The notes beneath the pieces were generated by a model. That model saw only the letters and a list, made by a program, of their open reading frames with translations. It was not told the DNA's origin and did no database searches. Shown here in pieces: positions 26,955 to 36,925 of a stretch of 64,000 bases of DNA. Position 1 is the first letter of the stretch, and every line of letters begins with the position of its first letter. The DNA is from Dolichospermum sp. FACHB-1091 (GTDB taxonomy: Bacteria; Cyanobacteriota; Cyanobacteriia; Cyanobacteriales; Nostocaceae), in the NCBI RefSeq assembly GCF_014697585.1, contig NZ_JACJSB010000002.1, positions 1 through 64,000 on the forward strand. The letters are read 5' to 3'. The translations under genes and the position numbers were made by a program.

Positions 26955-28088
26955 TCAGTTACCGATTTTACCATTTTCTGATATTTTTCCTGCACTCACA
27001 GATAAAACCTGGGAATATTTTAACCATTGAGAATCAAAAGCACCTAAATGAGTAGTAGTAATCAAAGTTTGAAATCGGTCTTGAATAGCATCAAGTAATT
27101 GACCTTGACGAGATGGATCTAATTCAGCTAAAACATCATCTAATAATAACAAAGGTGGTTCATTAATCACTTCCTCAATTAATTGTAATTCGGCTAATTT
27201 CAAAGCTAACACTAAAGTTCTTTGTTGACCTTGAGAACCATATTTTCGCGCCGGAGTTTGATTAATAATTAATTCTATTTCATCGCGGTGTGGTCCAACT
27301 AAAGTTATGCCTCGATGTAATTCAGGAATCGCTCTTTGTTGTAGTTTAGCAAAAAAAGCAGCTTGTAATTCATGGGGAGAATTTCTTTCTAAAGGAACAT
27401 TAGCAGCATATTTAATTTCTAGATTTTCTGATGCTCCACTAATACTATTATGCCATGCAGAAGCTAGAGGAGACAATCTTTGAATGGCTCTATCTCGTCT
27501 TAAAATTACCCTTGTCCCAGCGGTAACTAATTGTGCATTCCAGATAGCTAATTCTGATTGTAGAGACTTTTCTTGTGTATTGATATAGCGTTTTAAGAAA
27601 GCATTACGTTGGCGTAAAGTTTGGTTATATTGATGTAAAATATGGGCATAAACTGGTTCTAATTGAATTAATAATGTATCCAACCAATGACGACGACTAT
27701 CGGGACTACCTCGTACTAATTCTAAATCTAAACTAGAAAATTCTACTGCATTGAGAACACCTAAAAAGTTCATTTGTTTGGGAATTATTTCCCCATTAAT
27801 AGCGACAGTGCGACGGCCTTGACGACGGAGAGTGAGGGTTAAATCACTATTGCTATGAATCCTTTGTAAATTAGCACTAATTTGGGCTGTAGATTCACCT
27901 TCTTTAATTAAATCATGATCTCGTGCCATGCGGTGCGATCGCAATGTTGCTAATAATTCTACAGCTTCCAATAAATTTGATTTTCCTTGAGCATTATTAC
28001 CCACCAAAATAGTTTTAGCAGCGGTAAATTCAACTTTTTGATTTTGATAATTACGAAATTGTTTCAGATGTAAAGTTTTTAAATACAT
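26955..28088 (-). CDS. recF: DNA replication and repair protein RecF
   Basis: 377 residues. This SMC-like ATPase loads RecA onto gapped DNA with RecO and RecR. MYLKTLHLKQFRNYQNQ is a typical start; the Walker A is GNNAQGKSNLLEAV; the signature GSQGQQRTLVLALKLAEL and Walker B PPLLLLDDVLAELD are present. It is not near dnaA or dnaN here, as is usual in cyanobacteria. Length is normal and the frame intact. Confidence 0.96.
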   Translation of the reverse strand: MYLKTLHLKQFRNYQNQKVEFTAAKTILVGNNAQGKSNLLEAVELLATLRSHRMARDHDLIKEGESTAQISANLQRIHSNSDLTLTLRRQGRRTVAINGEIIPKQMNFLGVLNAVEFSSLDLELVRGSPDSRRHWLDTLLIQLEPVYAHILHQYNQTLRQRNAFLKRYINTQEKSLQSELAIWNAQLVTAGTRVILRRDRAIQRLSPLASAWHNSISGASENLEIKYAANVPLERNSPHELQAAFFAKLQQRAIPELHRGITLVGPHRDEIELIINQTPARKYGSQGQQRTLVLALKLAELQLIEEVINEPPLLLLDDVLAELDPSRQGQLLDAIQDRFQTLITTTHLGAFDSQWLKYSQVLSVSAGKISENGKIGN

Positions 28089-28200
28089 ATATATAACATA
28101 TATAGAACTCCTATTTGATTTTTGATAGCTTGCGTCGCGTAGCTATACAAGACTCAGTAGGTATCAATTCTGTCTTTCTTCCTGTGTTCCCAGTTAAGAG

Positions 28201-28248
28201 TTCCCTATTCCCTGTAACCTGTAACCTATTCCCTGTTCCCTGTTCCCT
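28201..28248. repeat. TTCCCTG/CTGTAAC heptamer array
   Basis: About seven units of the heptamer family (ccctgttccctgttccct, with gtaacct variants) between recF and the next minus-strand gene. Confidence 0.8.
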
Positions 28249-28280
28249 CGTCATAACGACAATTTTTAACGCCAACCTAC

Positions 28281-28715
28281 TTAAGGTACTGTTACCAAAT
28301 CTAATTGGTACTTTTGAGAATCGCTGTCAATGCGTATAAATTCATTTTCCGGGTTATAGGTTTCAAATTTTCTCACATTGTCCTCTTTGTTGATAGCATT
28401 TTCTAAATAAGCTGAGGCTAATGTTGAAGTTACATAAATATTTCCATGTTGTTTGAATGCTTGTATTAGTTCAGATTCCTCTGGATAATCTTTGACTAAA
28501 TGTTCCGCTAGAAATCCTTTTAAAATTATTCCTCTCAAGCCGGTTTTGTTGTATCCTGCCTTGGCGATCATCAATGATATATTATCAGAATTAAGATCAG
28601 GTAAATTATCGTAATCTTCAAAAAATGGGCAAAAAACTTTCATCAGATTTTTGACAGGATTTTTAACTTTTCCGTAATTGGGATCTTGTTGTTTTCTACG
28701 TTTTGATTCACCCAT
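28281..28715 (-). CDS. Hypothetical protein
   Basis: 144 residues with a basic N-terminus (MGESKRRKQQDPNYGK), which I know only as a recurrent start in small cyanobacterial proteins of unknown role. The rest (SLMIAKAGYNKTGLRGIILK, VTSTLASAYLENAINKEDN) shows no catalytic motif. No signal peptide or membrane helix. Its upstream gap is about 196 bp and it is probably a single-gene unit. Function unknown. Confidence 0.6.
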   Translation of the reverse strand: MGESKRRKQQDPNYGKVKNPVKNLMKVFCPFFEDYDNLPDLNSDNISLMIAKAGYNKTGLRGIILKGFLAEHLVKDYPEESELIQAFKQHGNIYVTSTLASAYLENAINKEDNVRKFETYNPENEFIRIDSDSQKYQLDLVTVP

Positions 28716-28911
28716 GATATCTATTTCCTACTATTTCCTAATTAATGTGAGAATTGTACACAAAATACAGATATTTATGATTAATATTCCTGTAGAGTAT
28801 ACAAAATTAAGGGATAAACAGGAATGAAAAAAACACAAATATCATCAAATGCTTGGTAATTTTCAAATCCTGTAAATCCTGATCTGGCTACGTTATCAGA
28901 CAATTTACTTA

Positions 28912-31782
28912 TTAAACATTTTTTTGGCCCCTAAAGCGGAAAAATAATTTCTCACCTTCAATCCAGACAAACATTAAAGCACTAAATGCAATACAAATTC
29001 CTAGTTCTTGTAAACTGAGTGCATGAGTACCAAAGAAACTTCGCAGGGGGGGAACATAAATTAACATTAATTGCAAAATTGTCGTCACAATTACCGCCCC
29101 CAATACAAAGATATTAGAGAAAGGATTCATTTCAATGGTAAGTCTATTATTAGAACGAATGGCGATCGCATGACCCATTTGTGCTAGACATAATGAGGTA
29201 AATACCATTGTTTTCCAAGTATCTTCATGTCCCTGATATCCAGGTGCGTGAGAATGTTGATAAGCCCACTGCATGAGAATAATGGTAATAATGGCGAAAA
29301 CAATCCCAATGCGAATCATGTAAGCACCCAAACCCCTAGCAAAAATACTTTCACGGGGACTAAAGGGGGGACGCTGCATCACATCAGGTTCAGGGGGTTC
29401 TACAGCCAATGCTAAAGCTGGTAAACCGTCTGTAACCAAATTCATCCAGAGAATTTGCAAAGGACTCAAGGGAACACCGCCCAAACCTAACAAGGGTGCG
29501 GCCGCAATGGTGAGAACTTCACCAATATTACTACCAAGAATATACTTAATAAACCTGCGAATATTAGTATAAACAACTCTACCTTCCTTAGTGGCAGCGA
29601 CTATAGTGGCAAAATTGTCATCTAGCAGGATCATGTCGCTGGCTTCCTTGCTCACATCTGTACCTGTGATGCCCATGGCAATGCCTATATCGGCTTGTTT
29701 GAGGGCGGGAGCATCATTCACGCCATCGCCCGTCATAGCCACAAATCGCCCACGACGTTGCAATGCTTGGACAATTCTTAATTTGTGTTCTGGGGAGACC
29801 CTGGCGTAAATACTCACTAAGTCTACCTGTGCTTCTAATTCCTGGTCACTTAGTAGTTGCAATTCCTTACCAGTAAGAACTCTATCACCTTTTTGGGCGA
29901 TTCCTAAATCAATAGCGATCGCCTGGGCGGTTAATTGATGGTCGCCAGTGATCATTACCGGACGAATACCAGCGTGGCGACATTCTTCGACAGCAGCCCG
30001 CACTTCTGGCCGAGGCGCGTCTAACATTCCCACCAGTCCCAACCAAACTAAATCTACCTCAGAAGTGTCTTCTGAACCATCAGCAGGAACTTCCGTCAGG
30101 GGTTTATAAGCAAAACCTAAGACCCGCAAACCTTGACCCGCCATTTGGTCATTAGCTACTAGAATTTGGCTGCGTTGTTCGGCGTTGATAATAACCGCCC
30201 TATCACCTAAATGGATTTTTGTACACCTTTCCAGAGTTAATTCTGGTGAACCCTTGGTGAACATGAGATATTTTTCCGATTCGACAAAACCAGTAATAGC
30301 AGGGTCAATGGCTGTTAAGGAAGATTCGCCAGTAGCCACAGCTTCTATTTGACAAATCACACTCATGCGTTTTCGTTCAGAGGAAAAGGGAAATTCTGCC
30401 ACACGAGGTAATTTACTATACCATTGGTCTTGCTCAATTCCTGCTTTTCCGGCCAAAGTAACTAAAGCCCCTTCCGTGGGGTCGCCTAAAATCGCCCATT
30501 GTCCTTGTTGTTGTTGCAAAACAGCATCATTACAAACAGCACAGGGAACAAGCAGGGCAGAAATTTCTGGAAATTCATCTAAACTGGCTTTTTTACCATG
30601 TAACTGAAAATCACCAATGGGGGTGTAACCTTCTCCAGTAACGCGAAAGGTAGAATTATTGGTGTATACCGACTGTACCACCATTTTATTTTGAGTCAGA
30701 GTTCCGGTTTTATCAGAACAAATAGTAGTTACAGAACCGAGTGTTTCTACTGCTGGGAGTTTGCGAATTAAAGCATTATGTTTGACCATGCGCTGAGTTC
30801 CCAAAGCCAGAGTAACGGTAATTACAGCCGGTAAACCTTCGGGAACTACCGCCACAGCCATACTTAAAGAAACTTCCACTAAATCTTGTAAATTTTTCCA
30901 GCCTCTTCCTTGAGTTAGATCATGGATAAGTCCACCACCAACTACTATGGCTACAAGAATTAAAGAACCGCTGACCAGGACATTACCCAGTTGGGTCATG
31001 CGTTGCTGTAGGGGTGTAGGTTCACCGTCCACAGACTGTAACATGGTGGCGATTTTACCTAATTCCGTAGTCATTCCCGTGTTAGTTACCAACACCTTAG
31101 CGCGGCCTTGGACAACTTCCGTACCTTGAAAAACTGAATTAAGGCGATCGCCTAAAGGTGCATCTTCTGGTAATGTGATTATAGCTTGCTTATTAACAGC
31201 CTCAGCTTCACCAGTTAAAGCAGACTCACGCACTTGTAAATTAGATTGTTCTATTAAGCGACCATCAGCGGCTATTTGCACTCCCGCTTCTAGTAGCATG
31301 ATATCCCCTGGGACTAGATCCTTGGCTGCTATATCCCCCAGTTTACCGTCACGCAGGACTCGCACCGAGGGAGAAGATAGTTTTTTCAAGGCTGCTAGAG
31401 CTTTTTCAGCCCGGCTTTCTTGGACATAGCCCAAAATACCGTTCAGGATAACGATGGCCATAATGGCAATTGTATCCTTAAATGGCACTTCACCGGGTTT
31501 TAATGCCCCCCTAGACAAAGCCATCAAATCCAAAAAACCAGAAATGAAGGCAACTGCAATCAACATCAATAACATGATATTGGTAAACTGATCGAGGAGA
31601 ATTTGCCAAGGGCTACGACCTCCATTTTCTTCTAGTTCATTTGTTCCATATTTTTGACGACGCTGTTCAACTTCTTGGGACGTTAAGCCGTTGTTTGCGT
31701 CACTATCTAGCATTTCTAGGGCTTTATCAACTGCCAAACCATGCCAGTGTTTGGTAGCTTCAGGTAAAGAATGAGCAGACAT
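28912..31782 (-). CDS. Cation-transporting P-type ATPase (P2A, PacL-like)
   Basis: 956 residues. The order is an N-terminal cation-ATPase domain ([14 protein letters not shown]), helices M1-M2, the actuator loop [10 protein letters not shown], helix M4 with [13 protein letters not shown], the phosphorylation site [12 protein letters not shown] (Asp357), the hinge [20 protein letters not shown] and six C-terminal helices. The PEGL motif and overall order place it with calcium/manganese pumps such as PacL, in the plasma or thylakoid membrane; the ion is inferred. The ATG at 31782 ([13 protein letters not shown]) is preferred over the in-frame TTG at 31809. Confidence 0.93.
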   Translation of the reverse strand: MSAHSLPEATKHWHGLAVDKALEMLDSDANNGLTSQEVEQRRQKYGTNELEENGGRSPWQILLDQFTNIMLLMLIAVAFISGFLDLMALSRGALKPGEVPFKDTIAIMAIVILNGILGYVQESRAEKALAALKKLSSPSVRVLRDGKLGDIAAKDLVPGDIMLLEAGVQIAADGRLIEQSNLQVRESALTGEAEAVNKQAIITLPEDAPLGDRLNSVFQGTEVVQGRAKVLVTNTGMTTELGKIATMLQSVDGEPTPLQQRMTQLGNVLVSGSLILVAIVVGGGLIHDLTQGRGWKNLQDLVEVSLSMAVAVVPEGLPAVITVTLALGTQRMVKHNALIRKLPAVETLGSVTTICSDKTGTLTQNKMVVQSVYTNNSTFRVTGEGYTPIGDFQLHGKKASLDEFPEISALLVPCAVCNDAVLQQQQGQWAILGDPTEGALVTLAGKAGIEQDQWYSKLPRVAEFPFSSERKRMSVICQIEAVATGESSLTAIDPAITGFVESEKYLMFTKGSPELTLERCTKIHLGDRAVIINAEQRSQILVANDQMAGQGLRVLGFAYKPLTEVPADGSEDTSEVDLVWLGLVGMLDAPRPEVRAAVEECRHAGIRPVMITGDHQLTAQAIAIDLGIAQKGDRVLTGKELQLLSDQELEAQVDLVSIYARVSPEHKLRIVQALQRRGRFVAMTGDGVNDAPALKQADIGIAMGITGTDVSKEASDMILLDDNFATIVAATKEGRVVYTNIRRFIKYILGSNIGEVLTIAAAPLLGLGGVPLSPLQILWMNLVTDGLPALALAVEPPEPDVMQRPPFSPRESIFARGLGAYMIRIGIVFAIITIILMQWAYQHSHAPGYQGHEDTWKTMVFTSLCLAQMGHAIAIRSNNRLTIEMNPFSNIFVLGAVIVTTILQLMLIYVPPLRSFFGTHALSLQELGICIAFSALMFVWIEGEKLFFRFRGQKNV

Positions 31783-31849
31783 TGTGTAAGTTACAGGAAA
31801 TGGTTGCAAAATTCGATCATAATTTAGTGATGTCAGAAAATGTGGAATT

Positions 31850-31903
31850 GGGTAATTGGGTAATTGGGTAATTGGGTAATTGGGTAATTGGGTAATGGGT
31901 AAT
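31850..31903. repeat. GGGTAATT octamer array
   Basis: Six copies of gggtaatt, an 8-bp variant of the common 7-bp unit, lie upstream of the P-type ATPase gene, ending with one ordinary heptamer. Confidence 0.85.
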
Positions 31904-31938
31904 TAGGAAAGATTCTCCCTTCCTCTTCGCTATTCCCC

Positions 31939-32072
31939 AGGACTTACGCGCAGGTTAGGAAATAATGAAATACGTATCTAAGCAAACGAAAGCAGCGCCA
32001 ACGCAAAGCGTCCCTAGAAGGAGGGAAGATCATGAATAAGGGAGGCTTTGGGAGATATTTTGCGTAAGTCCT
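31939..32072. mobile_element. MITE-like element with AGGACTTACGC ends (second copy)
   Basis: AGGACTTACGC at 31939-31949 and GCGTAAGTCCT at 32062-32072 bound a 134-bp segment without an ORF. The ends are those of the element at 1870-1993, while the interiors share little. It lies in the divergent gap between the ATPase and the transglutaminase-like gene, 39 bp before the latter's ATG. Confidence 0.6.
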
Positions 32073-32111
32073 ATTCCCTAAATAACAACTGACGTTAAAA
32101 AGTAATAATTT

Positions 32112-33806
32112 ATGACTACTATGCTCAATAACACGAGTTTCCCACTACCCAGTTTGACAGTGAACCAAAATTTTGAACAGCAAAGAATTATCAGGCCAAT
32201 TACTGCTGCTACCCTGCACGGGATTGCTTTTGCCGAAAATAGACTCATTGCTATTGATACAATTAAAGGTCATTTATTAGAAATTGACCCCCTCAGCGAT
32301 AACAGCAAAATTATCAATCCCCACCAAGTCCGTGAATTTAAGGAAGTTACCGGATTGGCTATGTCGCAAGGTTATCTTTGGGTAACTCGTGGTAATAGTG
32401 TCTACTCTTGCAAATTCCCCTCTTTAGGTTTAGAACATTTTGTGACTTTACCCTATACCGCTGACGGCGTTGCTGTTTGGGAATCTACCGTTTATGTCAG
32501 TTGTCAAAGACTTGGCTATATTTTAATTTTTGACCGTGATACCCGCAGGGAAATCACTAAATTTTACGCCCCTGGTGTCGGCATAGAAAATTTAGCGGTG
32601 ACAAAAGAAACTCTGTGGATATGCGATCGCACGGAACAAACTGTTTACTCTATGGATAGGGCAACCGGGGAAGTCCGTTTCAGTGTTCTTACTCCTTTTG
32701 ATTCTCCAACAGGTATCGCTGTTTATGGACAGGATGAGACAGGTAAAGATCGTCTTTATGTGGCATACTCCAGTGAAGAACCTTACATCCGGGATAATCC
32801 TAATGCTGATCCCTGTTATGAGTTAACATACCGCGATCGCACATTCATTCATCCTCTACAATATCATTACCAGGAGGATAAACGCTACGCCCTTTCTAAT
32901 GGTTATCTCATAGAAATGTCCTATCTTGAGGAAATTTCCCCCCTTGATGAGGTTTATTTAACTGATATAGAATGGCGTATTGCCCTACCCTCAGAAACGG
33001 AACGGCAAAAAGTTAAGCAAGTTGAAGCGATTGGCTTACCCTTCACAGAAGAAATCATTGACGGACAAAGGGTAGCCGTTTTTAAATTTGACACCCTCAC
33101 TCCCGGAGAACGCCATATATTTGGCTGGAAAGCACTTGTGGAAGTATGGAGTATTAAATATCGCATTACTCCCAGAGACGTGGAAAAGTTACCAGAACTG
33201 TCACCAGAATTAAAAACTCGCTATCTGGTAGATGATGATGATTTAGCAATGGATACGGATATTGTTATCCGTGCGGCCAAGACAGCTATCGGTTCAGAAA
33301 CTAACTTGTTACGGAAAATGTACAGTATCCGCAACTACGTCTATGATCAATTATCCTATGGTATTAAACCCCATATTGATTCGCCAGATGTGGTTTTAGA
33401 GCGTGGTGTTGGTTCCTGTGGAGAATATGTGGGTGTATTGCTGGCACTTTGTCGCTTGAATGGTATTCCTTGTCGCACTGTTGGTAGATACAAATGTCCA
33501 GTTTATGCTGAACATCAGGGAGTTCCCCTCCAACCCGATTTTAATCATGTTTGGTTAGAATTTTATATTCCCGGTATGGGTTGGTTGCCCATGGAATCTA
33601 ATCCTGATGATCTCGAAGAAGGTGGACCCTATCCTACACGCTTTTTCATGGGTTTATGCTGGTATCATGTCGAAATTGGTAAAGGTATATCCTTTGAAAC
33701 TTTAAGCCAGAATGGAGTCCGCTTGACTAAAGAAGATATTTCGCTGGGTGATTTAGCTATTAACCATATTCGGTTTACAATCCTGAAAGAATTACCGCCC
33801 TTTTAA
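32112..33806 (+). CDS. Transglutaminase-like protein with N-terminal propeller-like domain
   Basis: 564 residues. Residues 40-220 show repeated strands in the style of a beta-propeller (AFAENRLIAIDTIKGHLLEI, LAMSQGYLWVTRGNSVYSC, VAVWESTVYVSCQRLGYILI). The C-terminal part is a transglutaminase-like fold with the catalytic triad Cys436 (VGSCGEYVG), His479 (FNHVWLEF) and Asp499 (MESNPDD). This family contains proteases and amide-bond enzymes; no substrate can be named. No signal peptide, so it is cytoplasmic. A second Met at codon 4 could also serve as start. Confidence 0.82.
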   Translation: MTTMLNNTSFPLPSLTVNQNFEQQRIIRPITAATLHGIAFAENRLIAIDTIKGHLLEIDPLSDNSKIINPHQVREFKEVTGLAMSQGYLWVTRGNSVYSCKFPSLGLEHFVTLPYTADGVAVWESTVYVSCQRLGYILIFDRDTRREITKFYAPGVGIENLAVTKETLWICDRTEQTVYSMDRATGEVRFSVLTPFDSPTGIAVYGQDETGKDRLYVAYSSEEPYIRDNPNADPCYELTYRDRTFIHPLQYHYQEDKRYALSNGYLIEMSYLEEISPLDEVYLTDIEWRIALPSETERQKVKQVEAIGLPFTEEIIDGQRVAVFKFDTLTPGERHIFGWKALVEVWSIKYRITPRDVEKLPELSPELKTRYLVDDDDLAMDTDIVIRAAKTAIGSETNLLRKMYSIRNYVYDQLSYGIKPHIDSPDVVLERGVGSCGEYVGVLLALCRLNGIPCRTVGRYKCPVYAEHQGVPLQPDFNHVWLEFYIPGMGWLPMESNPDDLEEGGPYPTRFFMGLCWYHVEIGKGISFETLSQNGVRLTKEDISLGDLAINHIRFTILKELPPF

Positions 33807-33821
33807 GGTTATTTCTCCTTT

Positions 33822-33843
33822 CTTCCAGTCTCCAGACTGGAAG
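33822..33843. terminator. Hairpin after the transglutaminase-like gene
   Basis: CTTCCAGTCT and AGACTGGAAG form a 10-bp perfect stem starting 16 bp after the stop codon. There is no T-run, so termination is suggested by position only. Confidence 0.45.
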
Positions 33844-33920
33844 AGACTGGGAGTCCACCGGGAGATTCTCAGCTATCATGCTTATGCTCTGGGTGGGAAT
33901 GCAAATCCAGGAAAATAGAG

Positions 33921-34015
33921 CAGGTAAGCTGTACTGCATTTAATTTGTATAATTATAGCGGGCAGGATGTCCACACCACAAAATTTGGCCATATTAGGAT
34001 TGTACAATTTAGCTG
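33921..34015. repeat. Dispersed 95-bp repeat, copy A
   Basis: The reverse complement of this stretch matches 55531-55620 closely (shared blocks ctaaattgtacaatcctaat and cttgtggtg-type core). It lies in the 346-bp gap before the phosphohexomutase gene. No ORF; nothing else is recognisable in this gap. Confidence 0.65.
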
Positions 34016-34152
34016 CGTAACGGTTGACATTAGGACTGTTAAGTGAGAGAAATTACTTTGGGGATACTTGCAGCTTAGTGGCTGTTCCACAGCTTTGCGG
34101 CATATTTCCTGATAGTAAATAGTAATAATGATGCACGGGAGAGAGTGGTAAT

Positions 34153-35580
34153 ATGAGCAACCCTAGCAATTCCGGTAAGATAAAATTTGGTACTGATGGA
34201 TGGCGCGGAATTATTGCTGATGATTTTACGTTTCCAAATGTGCGGAAAGTAACCAGGGCAATAGCTGGTTATTTGGAAACTGCTTATACTAAGGACAAAC
34301 CAGTTTTAATCGCCTATGATACCAGGTTTTTAGCTGACGAGTTCGCCCAAACATCTGCCGCAGTTTTAGCAGATTTGGGTTGGAATGTACAAATTACTGA
34401 CCGGGATTGTCCCACCCCAGTAATTGCCTACAATGCCCGTATTCTCAATTCCGCAGGGGCTTTGATGTTCACTGCTAGTCATAATCCTGCACCTTATTGT
34501 GGGATTAAATATATACCCGATTACGCGGGTCCTGCAACTCCAGAAATTACTGATACTATTGTCGCCAATATAGAAACGGCATCCGATGAATTACCTGGAA
34601 GTAACCCGTCTGGTACAATTTCTACTTTTGATCCCAAACCAGATTATTTGCATTTTATCTACACCTTGTTGGATGTGGAAAAAATTAAAAGTGCAAATTT
34701 AAAGGTCAAATATGATGCCCTTTATTCTACCTCCCGTGGTTATTTGGATGAAGTTTTGCAACACTGTGGTTGTCAATTAGAAAGTTTCCACACCTGGCGA
34801 GATGTGCTTTTTGGGGGTGGTATGCCTGAACCCAAAGGGGAACAGTTAGTTGAGTTGGTGGCCGCTGTTAAGGCTGATCATGCGGATTTGGGTTTGGCTA
34901 CCGATGGTGATAGCGATCGCTTTGGTATCGTTGATGAACAAGGTAATGTCCTCACTCCCAATACAGTGTTGTTAGTCCTAGCACGACATTTGATTAAAAA
35001 CAAGGGTAAAAGCGGTGCGATCGTTCGGACTGTGGCAACTACGCACTTATTAGATAATTTTGCGGCTAAGTATGGGCTGGAAATTTATGAAACTGCGGTG
35101 GGTTTTAAATACATTGGTGAGAAAATGCGGGAAACCGCCGTTTTGATTGGTGGGGAAGAATCCGGTGGTTTAAGTATCATTGGCCATATTCCTGAAAAAG
35201 ATGGGGTTTTAGCAGATATGCTAGTGGCTGAAGCGATCGCTTATGAAGGTAAGCCTTTAAGTCAGTTGGTACAGGAAGCTATAGCCGAAGCGGATGGTCC
35301 TTTGTATAACAATCGCTTGGATTTACACCTCACAGAAGCTCATAAGATCGCTGTGATTAATAGTTACACTCAAAATCCCCCCTCAGAAGTGGCAGGAATT
35401 AAGGTCAAAGAGGTGGGAAGGAAAGATGGTATCAAACTCTATTTAGAAGAGGGTAGCTGGGTGTTACTGCGTCCTTCTGGTACAGAACCTTTGGTGAGGG
35501 TGTACATGGAAACTAACTCACCAGAAAAACTTAGTCAGATTGCTAAATTCATGGAAGGTGAAATTGCTAAGTTAGCATAG
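34153..35580 (+). CDS. Phosphoglucomutase/phosphomannomutase family protein
   Basis: 475 residues of the alpha-D-phosphohexomutase superfamily. KIKFGTDGWRGIIADDF is the N-terminal substrate loop, FTASHNPAPYCGIKY holds the phosphoserine, LATDGDSDRFGIVDE binds Mg2+, GGEESGGLSI is the sugar-ring loop and LRPSGTEPLVRVYME the phosphate-binding loop. All four domains are present. It interconverts 1- and 6-phosphohexoses (glucose or mannose, possibly glucosamine). Specificity cannot be settled by eye. The LapA-like gene follows 65 bp later. Confidence 0.93.
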   Translation: MSNPSNSGKIKFGTDGWRGIIADDFTFPNVRKVTRAIAGYLETAYTKDKPVLIAYDTRFLADEFAQTSAAVLADLGWNVQITDRDCPTPVIAYNARILNSAGALMFTASHNPAPYCGIKYIPDYAGPATPEITDTIVANIETASDELPGSNPSGTISTFDPKPDYLHFIYTLLDVEKIKSANLKVKYDALYSTSRGYLDEVLQHCGCQLESFHTWRDVLFGGGMPEPKGEQLVELVAAVKADHADLGLATDGDSDRFGIVDEQGNVLTPNTVLLVLARHLIKNKGKSGAIVRTVATTHLLDNFAAKYGLEIYETAVGFKYIGEKMRETAVLIGGEESGGLSIIGHIPEKDGVLADMLVAEAIAYEGKPLSQLVQEAIAEADGPLYNNRLDLHLTEAHKIAVINSYTQNPPSEVAGIKVKEVGRKDGIKLYLEEGSWVLLRPSGTEPLVRVYMETNSPEKLSQIAKFMEGEIAKLA

Positions 35581-35589
35581 AACCCCACC

Positions 35590-35622
35590 CCTAACCCCTC
35601 CCCGCAAGCGAGGAGGGGGATG
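35590..35622. terminator. GC-rich hairpin after the phosphohexomutase gene
   Basis: cccctccccgcaagcgagga folds into a GC-rich stem (ccctcc with ggaggg) about 10 bp after the stop. This is a common cyanobacterial intergenic palindrome; it may end the mutase transcript, though the next gene is on the same strand. Confidence 0.4.
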
Positions 35623-35645
35623 ATATTTATTTAAAGATTTAAGTT

Positions 35646-35921
35646 ATGATTTTGAAAATATTGGCCAATTTTTTAATATTACTAATTATAGCTGTTTGGG
35701 TAGTAGCGATCGCTCTCATTTCTGTCCAAAATGCTACTCCTGTATCTTTAAAGTTTTTGGTTTTTCAATCAATACAAATTCCCTTCGGGTTAATGTTAGC
35801 TTTTAGTGTGGCGGTCGGCTTGTTAGCTACAGCCGTTTTACAGCCTCTTTGGGAGTTGGGAGAATCTCAATCTGGAATAGATGAAGATGCCGAGTTTTTT
35901 GTTGATGACGAGGATTTTTAA
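35646..35921 (+). CDS. LapA-domain (DUF1049) membrane protein
   Basis: 91 residues with two hydrophobic helices (LANFLILLIIAVWVVAIALI and FGLMLAFSVAVGLLATAVL) and the family's NATPVSLKFLVFQ strand between them, followed by an acidic tail (DEDAEFFVDDEDF). LapA-like proteins are small inner-membrane proteins linked to lipopolysaccharide assembly in proteobacteria; the role in cyanobacteria is unknown. It lies 65 bp after the phosphohexomutase gene on the same strand. Confidence 0.8.
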   Translation: MILKILANFLILLIIAVWVVAIALISVQNATPVSLKFLVFQSIQIPFGLMLAFSVAVGLLATAVLQPLWELGESQSGIDEDAEFFVDDEDF

Positions 35922-35971
35922 AAGTTTCTCAATAAATAAGTAGGGCTTGCTGAATAAGTTATCTGTGAGGG

Positions 35972-36009
35972 CAGGGAACAGGGAACAGGGAACAGGGAAC
36001 AGGGAACAG
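35972..36009. repeat. CAGGGAA heptamer array
   Basis: Five units of cagggaa, the reverse complement of the TTCCCTG family, before the Uma2 gene. Just upstream, tagggcttgctgaataa (35942-35958) resembles an insertion-sequence end, without an element attached. Confidence 0.8.
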
Positions 36010-36167
36010 TTTTAACTGTCTGGATATCCTCTTGCCTGTCGGCAGACACGGCAATTTTCCAAATCCGACAAAGAAAAATGCACCTAGATAAATATTACTA
36101 AAAAATAGGGTATCTATTCTTTAGTGCTAAAATATTAGTAAAGTAAACAACTAACTAATTTAAAGTT

Positions 36168-36866
36168 ATGGTTACTCAACCTCTAACCCTAAGTACATCA
36201 GAGGTCATCTACCCAGACAGTGATGGACAACCAATGGCTAATAATACAGAACAGTTTCGTTGGATATTAGTTATTCAACAAAATTTAGATTGGTTATTTG
36301 CAGATAAACCTGATGTTTTTGTGGCTGGTGATTTATTTTGGTATCCCATTGAAGGGAAAAATTATATAGTCAATGCACCAGACGTTATGGTTGTATTTGG
36401 ACGACCAAAAAGTAAACGCGGTTCTTATTTACAATGGCAAGAAAATAATATTGCCCCCCAGGTAGTTTTTGAAATTCTTTCTCCTAGTAATTCCCAAACC
36501 GAAATGGAGAGGAAATTGATATTTTATGAAAGACATGGAGTAGAAGAATATTATATTTACAATCCTCAAAACAATCAGTTGAGAGGATGGTTAAAAACGG
36601 AAGATGGTTTAGATGTCATTTCGGAAATAGAAAATTGGGTTAGTCCCAGGTTAGGAATTAAGTTTGATTTATCAGGGGAAGAATTACAAATTTATCGTCC
36701 CGATGGTCATAAATTTTCTTCATATCTGGAAATTTCCCAACTTCTAGAACAGGAAAAACAACATGCTGAACAAGCAGAAACAGCATTAGCCGCAGAAAGG
36801 AGAAAAACGCAACTTTTAGCTGAAAAATTAAAGGCTTTAGGTGTGAATCCTGATGAACTAGAGTAA
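36168..36866 (+). CDS. Uma2-family (DUF820) putative endonuclease with coiled-coil tail
   Basis: 232 residues. The Uma2 core (PD-(D/E)xK-like restriction endonuclease fold) is shown by VFVAGDLFWYPIEGKNYIV, NAPDVMVVFGRPKSKRGSY (acidic residue in PDV) and PQVVFEILSPSNSQTEMERK (E-x-L with downstream Lys). The C-terminal 40 residues (LLEQEKQHAEQAETALAAER) are a coiled coil often seen on these proteins. The family is greatly expanded in cyanobacteria and its role is unknown. Two more copies lie at 44427-45637. Confidence 0.88.
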   Translation: MVTQPLTLSTSEVIYPDSDGQPMANNTEQFRWILVIQQNLDWLFADKPDVFVAGDLFWYPIEGKNYIVNAPDVMVVFGRPKSKRGSYLQWQENNIAPQVVFEILSPSNSQTEMERKLIFYERHGVEEYYIYNPQNNQLRGWLKTEDGLDVISEIENWVSPRLGIKFDLSGEELQIYRPDGHKFSSYLEISQLLEQEKQHAEQAETALAAERRKTQLLAEKLKALGVNPDELE

Positions 36867-36925
36867 TACTAAAAAACAAAAATAGTCGGTTAAAACCGAC
36901 TTTTACTTTTAGTTATTCTGGATAG

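Noticed and set aside
28912-31809. Longer TTG start for the P-type ATPase at 31809
   Set aside because: The ATG at 31782 gives the family-typical start [13 protein letters not shown], and no ribosome binding site supports the TTG.
35942-35958. Insertion sequence at TAGGGCTTGCTGAATAA
   Set aside because: Only a single end-like motif is present, with no transposase and no partner end in the vicinity.
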